A stretch of DNA of 64,000 nucleotides from Straminergon stramineum (Eukaryota > Streptophyta > Bryopsida > Hypnales > Calliergonaceae): assembly GCA_963920665.1 (NCBI GenBank), contig OY987265.1:36399001-36463000 (forward strand), in the 5' to 3' direction. This document shows, piece by piece, positions 12,262 to 24,068 of the stretch (positions are counted from its first letter, which is position 1; every line of letters starts with the position of its first letter). Made by a program: the position numbers and the translations under genes. The notes below the pieces were generated by a model. That model saw only the letters and a program-made list of their open reading frames with translations. It was not told the origin of the DNA and made no database searches.

Positions 12262-13932
12262 ATGCCGCAACTTAGGAGGAGTAGAGGCGGACAGGCCAGT
12301 ATACCACTAGCGGAAGTGAAGCTCCGGAAGGTAGTTCCAGTTGTTCCCTCCACTGAACGACCCAAGTCCCAACTCATAGAAGATTTAAACTCCATGGATT
12401 GCCTAGGGTTTGTGGAGAAACCCTAGGGCTTCAAAGAAGAGTCCATAGTCAGAGAACTCTTGGGCAAGCTGTCCAATGAGTTTGACAATACTTTAAGAGC
12501 CGTTTCACATCTGTGGACGGAAAACGTGTGGAGAGCAATCTATAGTTTCCGGGCAGGAGGGCTAGGAATGGCAAGTAGGAAGGATGAGTTTTGCCGCGGA
12601 AAGTTCGAGGGAGCGGTCAACCCGAAAGACGGATACGCGATGGATGACTGCATCGATGAGCAGCAACGCTGGTTGCTGAAGTTCTTAGTTCCGATCCTTC
12701 ATCCGGAAAAACCGATGAGGGTGACTATCTCCCTCGCCAACACTATTTTCGGCGCTCTAAAAGGAGACCGGAAAGTTGACTAGGCTCGGATCATTTCTGA
12801 GATGGTCACCCAACTTGTAGGAAGAGTGGGGAAGAGTAGGGCCACTCCGGTGTGTCCCTATCTCATGCACCTCTATCATTCTCACCAGCTCCTGAGCGCA
12901 CCAAAGGAGAAGAGATGGAAGGCTCAGGAAACTCTCCTAAGATACGGAGAATCAAAAACGGATGAGGAGATGGAATCCAGTTCCGATCCCGAGGAGAACA
13001 GTGAGTCAGAGGAAGAGGAGGCACCAATGCCGCTCATCAAACAGCAGAAGACGACCTCTCCCAACAAGCGGGGGATGCCGCCCGCTCGCGACACCCCGGC
13101 CCCAGAGGAGAAGCCGGAGGTCAAGAAGACGGTGTCAGAAGAATTGGATCCCGAGGATCCGTTCAAAGCGCTCATAAAAACCTTATGCGACATACGAGCG
13201 GATTGGGAGTTGAAGAGGAAGATCCTGGTAGCAATCGGGAAGTTGGTGGGAGCAGCACCCGACAGAGAGCTACCGGAAAAGGTGGCGGGTTGTATCTCTG
13301 ATCCGATTGAGGCCCGGAAGCAGGAAGCAGAGATCCACCGGTTACAAGAGGAGGTGGATTGGATGAAGGCGGAGATCCTGGTGCACAAGGAGAACTTCGC
13401 AGCCACCAAGTCTATTGCAGAGGATGCTCGGCAGATGATGGAGCAAGTGAAGGCCACGTTCGGGGAGACCGGAACGGCCCTCACCAAAGCAAAGTTGTTT
13501 GACGAGCGGGTGCATGAGGAGAAGAAGCTATCCGATTCCCGGATGGTGAGGATTCTCAACGACTTTGCCGAGCAGGTAGAAGCGGCAATGAAGGAGGCAC
13601 GAAAGGCAGTGGACCGGATGGAGGAGAGTACCCGGATACTGTCAAGAGCAACTTGCTCTCGCGGTATTCGACTCTTGGATATCTCTCTTCCGGATTTGTT
13701 CCCGGATGTGACAATAGGAGAGGGGAAGGATGCGACCCCTAAGTCCAAGAGAACGACCCAGGCCGGCACGCCTGGAACTGCCATCGACTTGGACTCACCA
13801 CCCGCGTCCACAGGAGGCAATCCAGTTCCTCGACCTCAGGAGGTAGAGAGGAGATGGAACCTAAACGATGTTTTCGAGCAGATGGACCCGGTAGTGGACA
13901 ACGCAACCATCAGATTGCGAATAGAGGCTTAG
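12262..13932 (+). pseudogene. Coiled-coil ORF of copy A, two nonsense codons
   Basis: One frame of 556 residues starts MPQLRRSRGGQ and ends near 13932. It has TAG at codon 55 (12424) and codon 174 (12781). Copy B has TGG (Trp) at both sites, so each stop is a G-to-A change. The N-terminal 210 residues form a compact, mixed-composition region with TENVWRAIYSFRAGGLGMAS and ISLANTIFGALKGDRKVD, which recalls the domain of many plant LTR-element ORFs called 'putative plant transposon protein'. Residues 230-300 are acidic and Ser/Pro-rich. Residues 350-470 are charged with heptad-like spacing, a likely coiled coil. No protease, reverse transcriptase, integrase or transposase motif is present. Confidence 0.75.
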
Positions 13933-16363
13933 GATGTACAAAGTAGGAAGAGTAGGAACGGATACGGAAATTGTTCCGATCCAGTTGGGAGTAGGTAGGA
14001 CCGGAAAGTCCAACCGAGATGGCGGTGGAACTTTCGCGGGTTTTCCCACCCATTTGTAACTTTTTGAAGTGTATATAGTTAGCGCTCGCAAGGGACGCTG
14101 GGAGTCTTCTTTTTGCAATTTCTGTTGTACCTTTGTATGCGCTCTGTTGTTGTGTATGTCTCCCAAGCTTGGCAGGTTTGCATGATGTGGAGTTAGGAAG
14201 GCGTAAGGCAGATTTGTGATTAGATTTCTCCCCTTAGTGCGATAGTTTCCGATCCTTAGTGTATGTGCAGGTTGTGTAAGTGTTGGGAGTGTATTTCAGT
14301 GCCTCAACAAGATCTAGGGTTTTGAAGTTCCGGGTGAGATAGCCGCTGTTAGGCTAGGCGGATAGGGAAGGTATCCTTAGTCGCGCTAGAACTCCTGGAC
14401 AAGGAGTCCGGTTGTGTGTCCGATCTTTTGAGAGGTCTCACCACCTTAGTTGGTAAATGGAATGATCCTAGTTACTGTTGGAACGGACGAGTACACTTGT
14501 AACCACCTAGCTTCACACGGGTAGGAGCTGGCATCGAGGTCGTTGTAGTAAGAACGGATCATACGGGGGATCTTTGTGTGACTTGCATTCCGGATTGATG
14601 TTGGGAGTGTTGTGAGGGATCAAACCAGATTCGAGTTAGTTAGGAGAGGAAGGGAAAGAACAGTGGGTCTTCAACCACTATAATCTGCAAAAAGAGTAGT
14701 GGGCCTACCACTCAGAAACCTAAGCGGCGAATCCTCTGATAGTCCAACAGAGGCAAAACTAAACCAGAAGAGAGTTGAGGAGGTACAGGAACCAACCGAA
14801 GCGGATTGGTTCAGAGCAGTACTACGACTGGAATTGTTTAGGTCCTAGAGATTGGGAAAACTGGGTTAACCGGAGGATTAAAAGAATCGGATGGGAAGTA
14901 ATCCGATCCTAATCCTCTTGGTGGTTGGTTGTTTCCGATTTTAGATCTAGGACCGGAAAGGAAGTTTTAGAGGGTGAGAGAGCTTACTCGCCCAAATCAA
15001 GTAAATACTTCACAGAATCTCGTGGGTTTGATCTTTAGAGTCACTTCGTTATGCTCTAGAGTGATTTTTGTGAGCATAATAGGGAATTTACTTATCCTAT
15101 GCTGCGACACCCTACCAATTTTCCGATCGACAACAGGATCCGCCTCTTCAGCTCCCAATCAACCCTCACGTCGCACAGGATCTTGACGAGCAGGTCGAAC
15201 GGGTCGTTGGGATTACATTCCTCCGACACGGTCTTCTCCACTTCCGGTTTCCCTTTTGGAGCTAGGGTGGTCCGAGTGGCTAGCGTCCCCCGCTTGTTGG
15301 GAGAGGTCGTCTTCTGTCGCTTGATCAGCGGCAGATCCGGTTCCTCCTCCTCTAACTCACTATTCTCCTCGGGCTCGGAACTGGATTCCATCTCCTCATC
15401 CGTCTCCGATTCCCCGTACCGTAGGAGAGTTTCCTAAGCCTTCCACGCCTTCTCCTCTCCTGCACTAAGAAGTTGGTGGGAATGGTAGAGGTGAATAAGG
15501 TAGGGACATATCGGAGTGGCCCTACTCTTTCCCACTCTACCCACAAGTTGGGCAACCAGATCGGAAATGATTCAGGCCCAATCCACTTTCCAGTCTCCCC
15601 TCAGAGCACCGAAAATAGTGTTGGCGAGGGAGATGGTTACCCTCGTCGGCTTTTCCGAGTGCAAGACCGGAACTAAAAACTTGAGCAACTAGCGTTGTCG
15701 CTCATCGATGCAGTCCTCCAGAGCGTATCCGTCCTTCGGGTTCACTGCACCCTAGAACTTTCAATGGTAGAACTCATCCTTCCGGCTCGCCATTCCTAGC
15801 CCTCCTGCCCGGAAACTATAGACTGCTCTCCATACGTTTTCCGTCCACAAATGCGGAACGGCTCTCAGAGTATTGTCAAACTCATTGGACAGCTTGCCCA
15901 AGAGTTCTCTCACTATAGACTCCTCTCTGAAGCCCCAGGGTTTCTCCACAAACCCCAGGCAACCCATGGAGTTTAAATCCTCCATGAGTTGGGACTTGGC
16001 CGGTTCAGCGGAGGGAACAACCGGAATTACTTTCCGGAGCTTTACCTCCACCGAAGATGTACCAGCCTGTCCACCTCTCGCTCTCCTAAGCTGCGGCATG
16101 GACACGGGTGAGTGCACTTGGAACCCTTTCCGATTCTACCTCGCTTTCTCTCCTAGCCGCATGTCTCGTTCTCACTTTCGCTCTCCGATCTCAACCGGAA
16201 ATCTAAATTATAACGCTCAAAATCACAAACCCTCGCAATAGACACTGACACAACAGACTGACACGGAAAATCTAAACGACAGGCGCAGACTGCAAACATA
16301 GAGAGCATAGAGAGCGCTTGGAAGATGAAAATGAAAAAGAGTTTGATCTGGGTAGCCCAGCTC

Positions 16364-16370
16364 TTTTATA
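16364..16370 (-). promoter_or_regulatory. TATA box of copy B
   Basis: This is the minus-strand TATAAAA at the same place in copy B, 246 bp from the element start. Its conservation between the copies supports a real promoter. Confidence 0.68.
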
Positions 16371-16621
16371 GCCGTTGGACTCCCTGCCACCTCATCATGA
16401 CCCGTTCTAGATCCGGTCCCTATATGGTATCCGGTTAGACATCCGCTCCTATCCGTTCACTCTCTAGGACCGGATTTAGAGAATCACCTCACTACCTCAT
16501 TTTCCTTCTTTATTTTGGACCTAAATGGTTCCTTAGCTGATTCTGGATACCTACCTTTAGTTTCCGGTTAGATTTCCTAGGTAAACCAAAAAAATTGACA
16601 GTTTCACGTCGTCACAAATAC

Positions 16622-16882
16622 ACTCTTCAACTTCCAAGTATCCTTTACTCGGACAACCAATCTTGTATTGCTCTTAGTGAGAATTCCAAGCATCACGATT
16701 GTTCTAAACACATAGACCTGCGCTATCATTTCCTCTGGGAGAAGGTCCAATCTCAGTTACTTCAACTTATGTTTATTTCTACAACTGCAATGCCAGCTGA
16801 TATTTTAACTAAGTCGCTTTCCAAGCTCAAGCACTATACATGTCTTCATAGCTTTGATCCACCAGCTTCCTCTACTTTATAG
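16622..16882 (+). pseudogene. gag-pol: copia RNase H C-terminal part
   Basis: This segment carries the end of copia RNase H, with SDNQSCIAL and KHIDLRYHF. It continues exactly in frame from the codon at 9852 once the nested element and one copy of its AATAC duplication are set aside. It ends at a normal TAG before the 3' polypurine tract. The split therefore results from insertion, not from deletion. Confidence 0.92.
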
Positions 16883-16990
16883 CAAGGGGGCGTTATATGT
16901 TACTCTCCCTTTGAAGCTGAATAGATTCACATCAATGCAGGAGTTCTTTTCAAAGTTTGAATTTGAGTTTTACTAATTCAACTCTACAGC

Positions 16991-17001
16991 TGAAGGGGGC
17001 G
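16991..17001 (+). promoter_or_regulatory. Polypurine tract of copia
   Basis: TGAAGGGGGCG immediately precedes the 3' LTR, as expected for the plus-strand primer. A similar AGCAAGGGGG lies just after the pol stop at about 16882. Confidence 0.85.
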
Positions 17002-17176
17002 TGTTAGGTTATACAGATCATAAACGTTATATAGATAGCTATAGACACACCGTTCTGTTGTTCAAACATTGTCTCTCCTTCTACAAGAAAGTTGTGTACT
17101 CATTCATATATTATTATATACATTAATATACAACATGTGTTTATCCTCGTCTTGTTCGTCTTTTACATTTATAACA
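17002..17176 (+). repeat. 3' LTR of copia element
   Basis: This is the partner of the 5' LTR, 175 bp, TGTTAGG...ATAACA, followed by the CCTAC target duplication. Confidence 0.95.
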
Positions 17177-17205
17177 CCTACAATGTGTGAGCAGGATTGA
17201 TTTAC

Positions 17206-18703
17206 CTTTCATTCAAAGCCCTTGTGTAAAATTCCTTGTCAAAGACTTTGTTCCCGGGTTTACGATAATGACCATTGTCATCCTCAAAACCATTTTCTAG
17301 TTTACCATTTTCAACGATAACCTTTCTTGAGCTATCCGTGTATACTTCAATAGCAGTAGGTGTGTCCGTCACAACCCAACATATGGAATCCAGGAGGGAA
17401 GTTGACATGATGGGTCGAGGAAGGGTCCTACATGGCTATGTAAATGTGACAGTCAGGTAACGGATATATAGAAAAAACTCTTATATTTGCAACGCAAAAG
17501 TTTTTTAAGGAGTAGAATACACTAAAAAGAAAGGTTTGAAAATGCACCAGGTTCATTGCGCACAACCTTCTTCTGGATAACTAATGTGCAATCACAAGTT
17601 CAAAGAGAAGGGTGCAGATTCCCCTACAGATTTACCTACATTCGAGGACCTCGTCTCTAGTGCACTCCTGCCTTTGATGCCATGGCCTTCTCTTGATGAT
17701 CTTGCAAGTAATCATCTGTTGTTCAGGTATTGGCAAGCCTTCCATTGGAGTTGATAGAACCATGACACAGAGCATGTACAGACTCCTCCAATGAGATGGG
17801 GTTCAACCTAATAATGAACTATAATGAGTCTCAGTTAAAAGTTACTTTCATTTTTACGCATCACAGAACAGAAGCACACCACTTGTATTGATTTGGAGGT
17901 TAAGGACTAGTTCGCTTTAAGATTACACTACTGTAAAAAAATTTATAGCCTAAATTACCAAAATTCTAGGCAACAACTGCTCTAATAAAGTAAAGTCTAA
18001 AGGTCGCCTACAACATCAAGTAAGAAACGCATACAACAAACCTTAGGCAGGGAGCCACTGTCCTTTCCAAATAGAAGAAGGTCAGCCACATTTCTCGCAA
18101 GATCGGCTGAATATTGAACACATCGTAATGGGAAGCCATCCCGAGCAGAAAGAACCCACATAGGCTGCAAAGGACGGTACACGTTACGCATTAGCGTGTT
18201 CCTCCATTAAAAACTCCCAAATGGGTAAATCCACTTTAAAATATTATAATTTTCTTTTCAAAATGAAAACATAAGTATTTACTTTAATAATGAAGGAGCA
18301 GGTGCTCTGGAGCTCTGAAATGTTCACCATCTCCAGAGAGGTAAAGTTTCTTCCTAGCACACATGTGACAAAAGATGATGTCTAGGCAATGTTCAATACA
18401 ATACGCTCATCAATGAAAAGAAAAGAAGAATATATAATGCAACTTTATGTTGAAAACTCTAGGTTTGAATGGAGGCAAAGATATTTCCTGACGTTGAGAT
18501 TTCTCTTATGAAAGATGCAAAGGAAAAAACATAGGAGAGTTACTTACAGAGACAAGATGAAGATTAAGACCAATGTATTTGGAAAGAGAGTTTGGATCAC
18601 AAACAACATGAGTCAAAATGATGTAGGATCTCATTCTACCCACTTCTTCCCAGAGACCTTGAAGCTTGGCTTCTTGGTTGAAATTTGGCAATGAGAAAAT
18701 CTT
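17206..18703 (-). pseudogene. 5' exons of unidentified spliced gene
   Basis: Three exons have good splice sites. Exon 18703-18548 ends at a GTAAGT donor and contains LWEEVGRMRSYIILTHVVCD. Exon 18164-18042 follows TCCTTTGCAG, ends at GTTTGT, and contains PMWVLSARDGFPLRCVQYSA. Exon 17427-17206 ends AAAG/GTAAAT and contains TDTPTAIEVYTDSSRKVIVE. No stops occur in these frames. The next exon is probably 5237-5087, on the far side of the copia element. Exons above 18703 are likely but not found. I do not recognise the protein. Whether the gene still works is doubtful because the downstream exons carry stops. Confidence 0.55.
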
Positions 18704-19011
18704 CTACTTCTTAGTGTCAATTGAGGGGAACTAATAGCCTTGTTGAGTAATATAATAGGGGTTGTCACACTGTCTAGAAGAATGAAATTGCTATGAAGAA
18801 TGAGAAGGTATGGAGTGAAAAGAGGAGCGGCAATAGGAGCCACCTTCTCCATGAAGAAGATATGACCCCCTTTTGAAAATGGAGAATGGAGAGAATGGAG
18901 AAACTTCTTTGCACCCATTCTTCACATCAAGAAGAGAAGTGGAAAAAATTCTTAATCTACCTAGAATGAACCCTCCATAATTCAAAGAGAGAGTGCTACT
19001 TCCGCCTTTTC

Positions 19012-19955
19012 TTAACCCCTAAAGCCCTAAACTACATTTTCTGGCAATACAACAATTTGGGGCAACTCACTACAAATGGAGTTTTTATTTCTTTTATTTG
19101 AATTTTTGCACAACATGTGCCCAAAGAGCAGCTTTAAGGCTTAACAATATTCATAACTTTTGACTTCATGGTTAAAAAGTTATTGTATGATATAGTGTTT
19201 TCATTACTTGGCAAGCAGCCTAGGTAGAAAAAAAAACTTCTTTTAAAATCATTTAAAAAAAAATTGAAATTGGTTCTCTAGATCTATATATGTGTGGAAA
19301 GCTTTGAATCGTTCCATTTTGATTAATGAGATGGAAGTTATGGGTTTTTTAGTATGCGGGTACTTTGCGAGTAGTTATGAAATCTCTATGCTAAAATAAA
19401 CTTTGAAGCCCTTTATTTAATTCAATCTTTAATATTTTTGAAAATTTCAAAAAAAAATAGGTGCAGATTTTTTACTTCACCATTACAACCATTGGGATTG
19501 GCATTTTAAAAATCCATCCCTTATTTCTTAACAATTTAGTATTTTAAATCATTCTCTACCCCTTTTACTTACTATTTTTTTCCTATATGTTGTACAATTC
19601 CAAATGATTTGAAAATTTTCAAGAATGTAGACAATTTGACTTGAAGAATGAATCAAAAGAGTTACCACCATTTTGGACATTTTTTCATACAAATGTGACC
19701 ATGTGAAGTGCAGCTGCCCGGGTTTTTGAAGGACCAAAAAAACGATTTTTGTCAATTCAACTACTAATATCTTGCAATCTACTCAGTAGAAATTTCTGAA
19801 TTCTTTTCCACATCTTCTCAAACCAGTGTACTATAAGATTCTATGGTTACATGCATCCAAAAAAAATCTTTTCTCTAAAATTTGGTACTTGTCCTAGAAA
19901 TGGCAATTTTGGAACGTTCTTGGTGAAAACATAGTCAAAAACCTTTTGGGGTTAA
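19012..19955. mobile_element. Possible TTAA-flanked element
   Basis: The left end is TTAACCCCTAAAGCCC; the right end in reverse is TTAACCCCAAAAGG. The inverted match is short (about 9 bp). The right end also shares TTTTTGACTATG with the orphan end at 45242. The interior is AT-rich with no ORF of note. This is weaker than the elements at 3089, 25297 and 27796. Confidence 0.35.
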
Positions 19956-22826
19956 GATTGAGGGGCACTTCACACTGTGATCAAAGGTCAATTAAGAGGC
20001 CATTGATGTCCACCAATAAAATTGCCAAATTCATGATTTCTTATGCTTTGATTGGTAGAAATTAACAACCTCTTGACCTTAGGCCATAGTGTCAAGTGTC
20101 CCTGAGAATAGGGAGAAGGTGTGACAACCTCTATAATGTCATGGAGTTTCGTGAACAATTGTGGAAAATGATAATTTTCTTTTGCACCATCTACAAAGAA
20201 TGAGAATATAGATCTTAGGTAGAAATACTTAAAACCATCCTTATACGCATTCATGCATAGTGTATTGTCCTTGAAGTGTCTTTAGACTCTCATTAAAGTA
20301 TTTCTAAAAAGTGTCATTAAACTCTCGCTGACTTAATTGTGATTAGTTGATTGTTGATTTTGTAAGATTTGGATTCAAATCCAAAATCCAATTGAATGAC
20401 AATTTCAGTGGGCCAGGAAGCTTCCACTTTGAAAATTTATAGAAATTACATGCCATATTTGAATTTTTAAAATTTTTGAATTTTTGAATTCACGATTTCC
20501 AATTGCCAATACTGCAAAAATATTAGTTTTAGGAAAAGGTGCCTCCAACTATGCTAAATTGCTTATATTGATGGTTTCAAGTGTTTCCACTGAAGATCCG
20601 TAGGCCGGATTTAGACTAAGGTCCAAGATTCTAATTTTGACGACTTCTTTGTTTCGTAATGCAGGCCGGAGTAGAAAGAGATTCGGCAAGGAAGATGTGT
20701 ATAGGCTAAACTACGGATGGCCTTTGATCAGCAAGTCATACGACTCTGTTTGATTTTGCTCCGAATTAGTTCCTTGGTGGACCGGGTGGCAGGTTACGAA
20801 CCTTCGAGTTTTGATGAAGTTTTCATTTACTAGCTGGCCTTCTTGTTGTGCCTTGAGCGTGCCATGAGAGAAAAATAAATAAAAAATAAAAAATAATTTT
20901 GAAAACCCCGTTCTCATCACGGAGACTAGTTCTTTTACATCGATATTCATTTTTTGTCGATCTACATGAGCTCTCAATCTTCGAGAACCAGGCTGCAGCG
21001 TGACAAATCTGTGGTGAACTAGGGCGCCGGGTGCTTCATTTGTACTCGTGGTCACACTGAAAGCCCTCATGACCAACGGCTTTGAGCTTCAGTGGACTTC
21101 TTCAATTCTTCACGTGTTCTCATGGATGGGAGTGTAGTGGATAAGGTGGGAGCGCAAGAGAACTCCATGTGGGAGATGGTGGGAAGATGAAGTGGCTGTG
21201 AGTCCCGCGAATTCCTTCCGAAAGATTAGGCACCAAGTGTTCCCGCTTTGCAAAAGATGGGTCTCGTATTCGTAACTGTAGTCGTGACCGTAATTTAGTT
21301 CCCTCATAGTGTATAATATTGAATCTATCGATGATGCACCTGTCTTATCGAAATGGTAATGCATTCTGGGGTTCATTATCTTCCTAGTGACAAATCGAGC
21401 TGACACGATTCTCTGATATCGTACCTAAAAGCGCAAAAAGGCTCTGTATTTGTTTTGCACGCCTTCTACTCTTCTGCCGTGAGACCTTAGGAAACACACC
21501 ACAGATCACAGCTTGTTCCTCGCATTCGAGCGATTCTTTTCAAAACACGTGAGTCAAAAAGGCAACAATGCAATGTAATACATCCCCTGAGGTTTGACTT
21601 CTGAAACTGGTCGATATGAGGCAAATTAGCATGAAGTAAGATGCTTCGTCGCAGTACATTCCTCAGGATTGCTTCCCATCAGGGTATGCCCATGTGCAGG
21701 CACAATGCCCGATCTCTCATTTTTTTTCTGAAGCGTCTCAGCAAAGTCCTGTAGATCCAATCTGTACGGTTCGATTAGGTCCATCTGCCCCATTGTTCTT
21801 CTTGGAATATAGGAGGCAACCCATTCCTAATCACCTTCCCATTCTAACGAGGTAGGGTGGTCTATTTTTGATCAATTTTGACTCATTATAATGGAGAACA
21901 ATACTTCTGCTTTCGAAAGTGGCATGTGGCAATGAAGCACTCTCTATTGGTGCTACAATTTTTCTATTATAGTAATGAATCATTCTCAATTTTACAACCA
22001 ACTCTAGGTTGAAAATATGATGACCTATATGACAAGTATGAGATGAACAAAATCTTTGCCTAGAAAATTCATGATAATTTTTTGGTGGGAAATAAAATTC
22101 TAAGAGAAATATAGAATCCTTTTCAAATCTATTGCTATGCATGGGGAGATTTTTCCCTTCAACATACCTGCACTTGGTCAAAAATGGGTTGCCTCCCTTA
22201 CTTTACCGGAATGGTGTTGTACTTGAGCAGAACAAGATTCAAATTTTAAAATGACATCCAAATGACATCAGTTCTTGGGTAGAGGGTCTATAATTGTTTC
22301 TTCAACCTAGGTATCTATTGGTTTTTGGAGATGCATAGAGAGTGATGATGGCGGTTTTAGGTGGGGTACAACTTTGGATGTACCCGTGACCTTATTTAGC
22401 AATCTTATTTCATCCTTTGATTACAAACTCCATCTTTGTTTCCACTGCTCAATTTTCATGTCAATTTTATTAAATTGGTAATATTCCATTACTCCAGTGT
22501 AAATCAAGATACAAGACCTAAAACAAAACCAAAATCTATACTAGTCCTAGTTTGTGGCCTTAAACCGATTAGACTTGTGTGAAGATTGAGGTGGGTACAT
22601 CCACAAGGGTCACAAATTGGTACTATGCTTGGTTACTATTATTAGAATGTTAAGATTTTCATATAGTCTTGTTGACAAGTGAGAGCAGGTTCCAATGCAC
22701 CAAAGAATGTAGCATTTGGTTATAGTATGCAAAAGTCATTCAGAGTCAAAGTTTGTTTGTGAAAGTGCTCCATTCAAATAGGCACATAGCTGATTTTGAA
22801 AATGTACATAGTTTGAAGATGGCACT
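19956..22826. other. No gene recognised
   Basis: Short open stretches occur, for example minus strand 21406-21110 and 21076-20711, in sequence of higher GC than its flanks (20580-21700). None has a family signature. The missing first exons of the nucleoside hydrolase would be expected around here or to the right, but I could not find them. Confidence 0.45.
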
Positions 22827-22845
22827 TTAACCCTTAAAGGTCCAG
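22827..22845 (+). repeat. Orphan TTAA-type element end
   Basis: TTAACCCTTAAAGGTCC resembles the left ends of the TTAA elements, but I find no matching right end nearby. It may be truncated. The 740 bases between it and the first MITE at 23587 hold no recognisable gene. Confidence 0.3.
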
Positions 22846-23586
22846 AGAGCCCATTCTGGCCAATAATATACACCAGTATTCCGTTGTATTTGACATGGTT
22901 ATACAACTCCTACGGGTTTAAGATTAAGAGTGAAATTAAAATTCATGTTTACATGGTTCTAATGAGCTATTTAGGTCTCATATATGTACTATCCCCAATG
23001 AGTCTCTCATTCTCTAGACAAGTCAGCTCCTTACCAGAAAATGTCTTGTGGCTGCATCTGTTGTTTGAATCAAAAGTGGCACATGAGATAGTGCCCTGTC
23101 TCATAGGACATGCCATGTCCTTCATGCAGTGATGGAACCTCAATTTCATTGCAATTTTGAATAACATGTTATGTGTAGGAATTCTGCAAATTCCTCTTAT
23201 TACAGAAATTTGAGTGTTGGTGTAAACTGAAAATGCTGTTTTTAGGGTTAGTCTAATTTTCTGCTTCTTCAATTGTTGAAGCTTCCCTCCATCAATCCAA
23301 GTTTCCATTACAATTATTCTGTGCCTATTTTGGAATTGTATGTATTCTCATCATCCTACTTGGTACAAGACAGGGAGATCAACCTTGAATTGCAGATTTT
23401 GTCCATGGATTAGATGGGCTTAGAAACACTTAACAAGACAAACCCAAAGGCCAAAAGTTAGAGAAAAGTGTTGTAGACTTTCTAGTAGAGAAGGTGGCGA
23501 GGTCACTGTAGTTGCACTAGGCCCCCTTACCAACATTGCTTTGATTAGTTCTTTATGCTTTATACGTTGGGCTCAGTTCTCAGATA

Positions 23587-23888
23587 AGGTAGTCTGCTCT
23601 TAAAGTGACCATGCTCTAAAAGCGATTATGGCACAGGGGTACATTTTGCTTTCTTTCATGTACCAACACTGTTCATTTCAGGAGATGATCACTTTTAGTG
23701 ACTACTGCATTTCAACTTCAAAAATTTGTAACTAATTCCACAAAGGTCCAAAAAATATGAAACAACTTGGGTTAGATGCCAATTCCATTTTTCTTCTTAC
23801 TAAAATTGATTGAAAATTGTTATAAGGAATTTTGCTTCCCCGAAAAAGCAATCAGCTCTTAAATGGTCGCTTTAAGAGCAGACTACCT
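23587..23888. mobile_element. TA-flanked MITE 1
   Basis: The terminal inverted repeat starts AGGTAGTCTGCTCTTAAAG and is matched at the right end with one or two differences. TA dinucleotides flank both ends (23585-23586, 23889-23890), as for Tc1/mariner-type elements. The internal 100 bp near 23695-23800 is the inverse of part of MITE 2. Confidence 0.8.
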
Positions 23889-24068
23889 TAGGTACTTGCA
23901 TTTTGAGTATGGCTCTTGCAAACCAGAATGTTAGAATACTCTTTTTAATCCAGGCTGCAGTGGTCAAGAGCTGCTGTTCAGATTTTGCCAACCTGGCACT
24001 GAAGTGAGGGGAATAGTACTAGATGCTCAATTGCTCATGTATTGTTGTGGGCTTGAAGAGTACTGGTA

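Larger units (their letters stand above)
11732..15109 (+). mobile_element. Nested element copy A, inserted in copy B
   Basis: The copy starts TGTCACAACG and ends GCTGCGACA, with a perfect 5-bp duplication CCCTA (11727-11731 and 15110-15114). It lies opposite to copy B and inside B's ORF, so the two copies form a long imperfect palindrome (left arm 9855-11726, right arm 15109 back to about 13250, and so on). It has a TATA box 262 bp from its start, one long ORF, and about 1.2 kb of 3' non-coding sequence. The ORF is described separately. Confidence 0.88.
11034..16099 (-). pseudogene. Coiled-coil ORF of copy B, interrupted by copy A
   Basis: The ORF runs from ATG 16099 down to 15115 and resumes at 11726 after copy A, ending at TAG 11034. 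It aligns with the ORF of copy A throughout, for example RELLGKLSNEFDNTLRAV and KAKLFDEKVHEEKK. It has its own nonsense changes: TAG at 11403 where copy A has CAG, and TGA in the WAR-IIS region where A has CGG. Some frame breaks are likely around 15350-15760. Both copies keep the same domains and end points, which argues that the ORF belongs to the element and was under selection when it was active. Confidence 0.72.
9855..16616 (-). mobile_element. Nested element copy B (3.38 kb family), itself interrupted
   Basis: On the minus strand the element starts TGTGACGACG at 16616 and ends GCTGCGACA at 9855. The 5-bp duplication AATAC (9850-9854 and 16617-16621) is perfect. Without copy A and its duplication it is 3379 bp, against 3378 bp for copy A, so both are complete units. 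TG...CA ends, 5-bp duplication and the TGTSACRAC-type start match Ty3/gypsy LTR termini. I see no second terminal repeat inside, so it may be a solo LTR carrying an ORF or an unclassified element. Confidence 0.88.
5361..17176 (+). mobile_element. Ty1/copia LTR retrotransposon with nested insertions
   Basis: The element has near-identical 175-bp LTRs (5361-5535 and 17002-17176) starting TGTTAGG and ending ATAACA. It has a perfect 5-bp target duplication CCTAC (5356-5360 and 17177-17181), an initiator tRNA-Met primer site, and a polypurine tract. The gag-pol order gag, protease, integrase, reverse transcriptase, RNase H is that of Ty1/copia. About 6.8 kb of the interior (9855-16616) is foreign, so the original element was about 5.0 kb. 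It lies antisense to, and probably within an intron of, the unidentified minus-strand gene. Confidence 0.95.

Noticed and set aside
12924..13820. 298-codon minus-strand Ser-rich ORF
   Set aside because: It is the antisense shadow of the coiled-coil ORF of copy A, which is supported by conservation with copy B.
9855..16616. One large palindromic transposon with terminal inverted repeats
   Set aside because: Separate target duplications for copies A and B, and the position of A within B's ORF, show two independent insertions.
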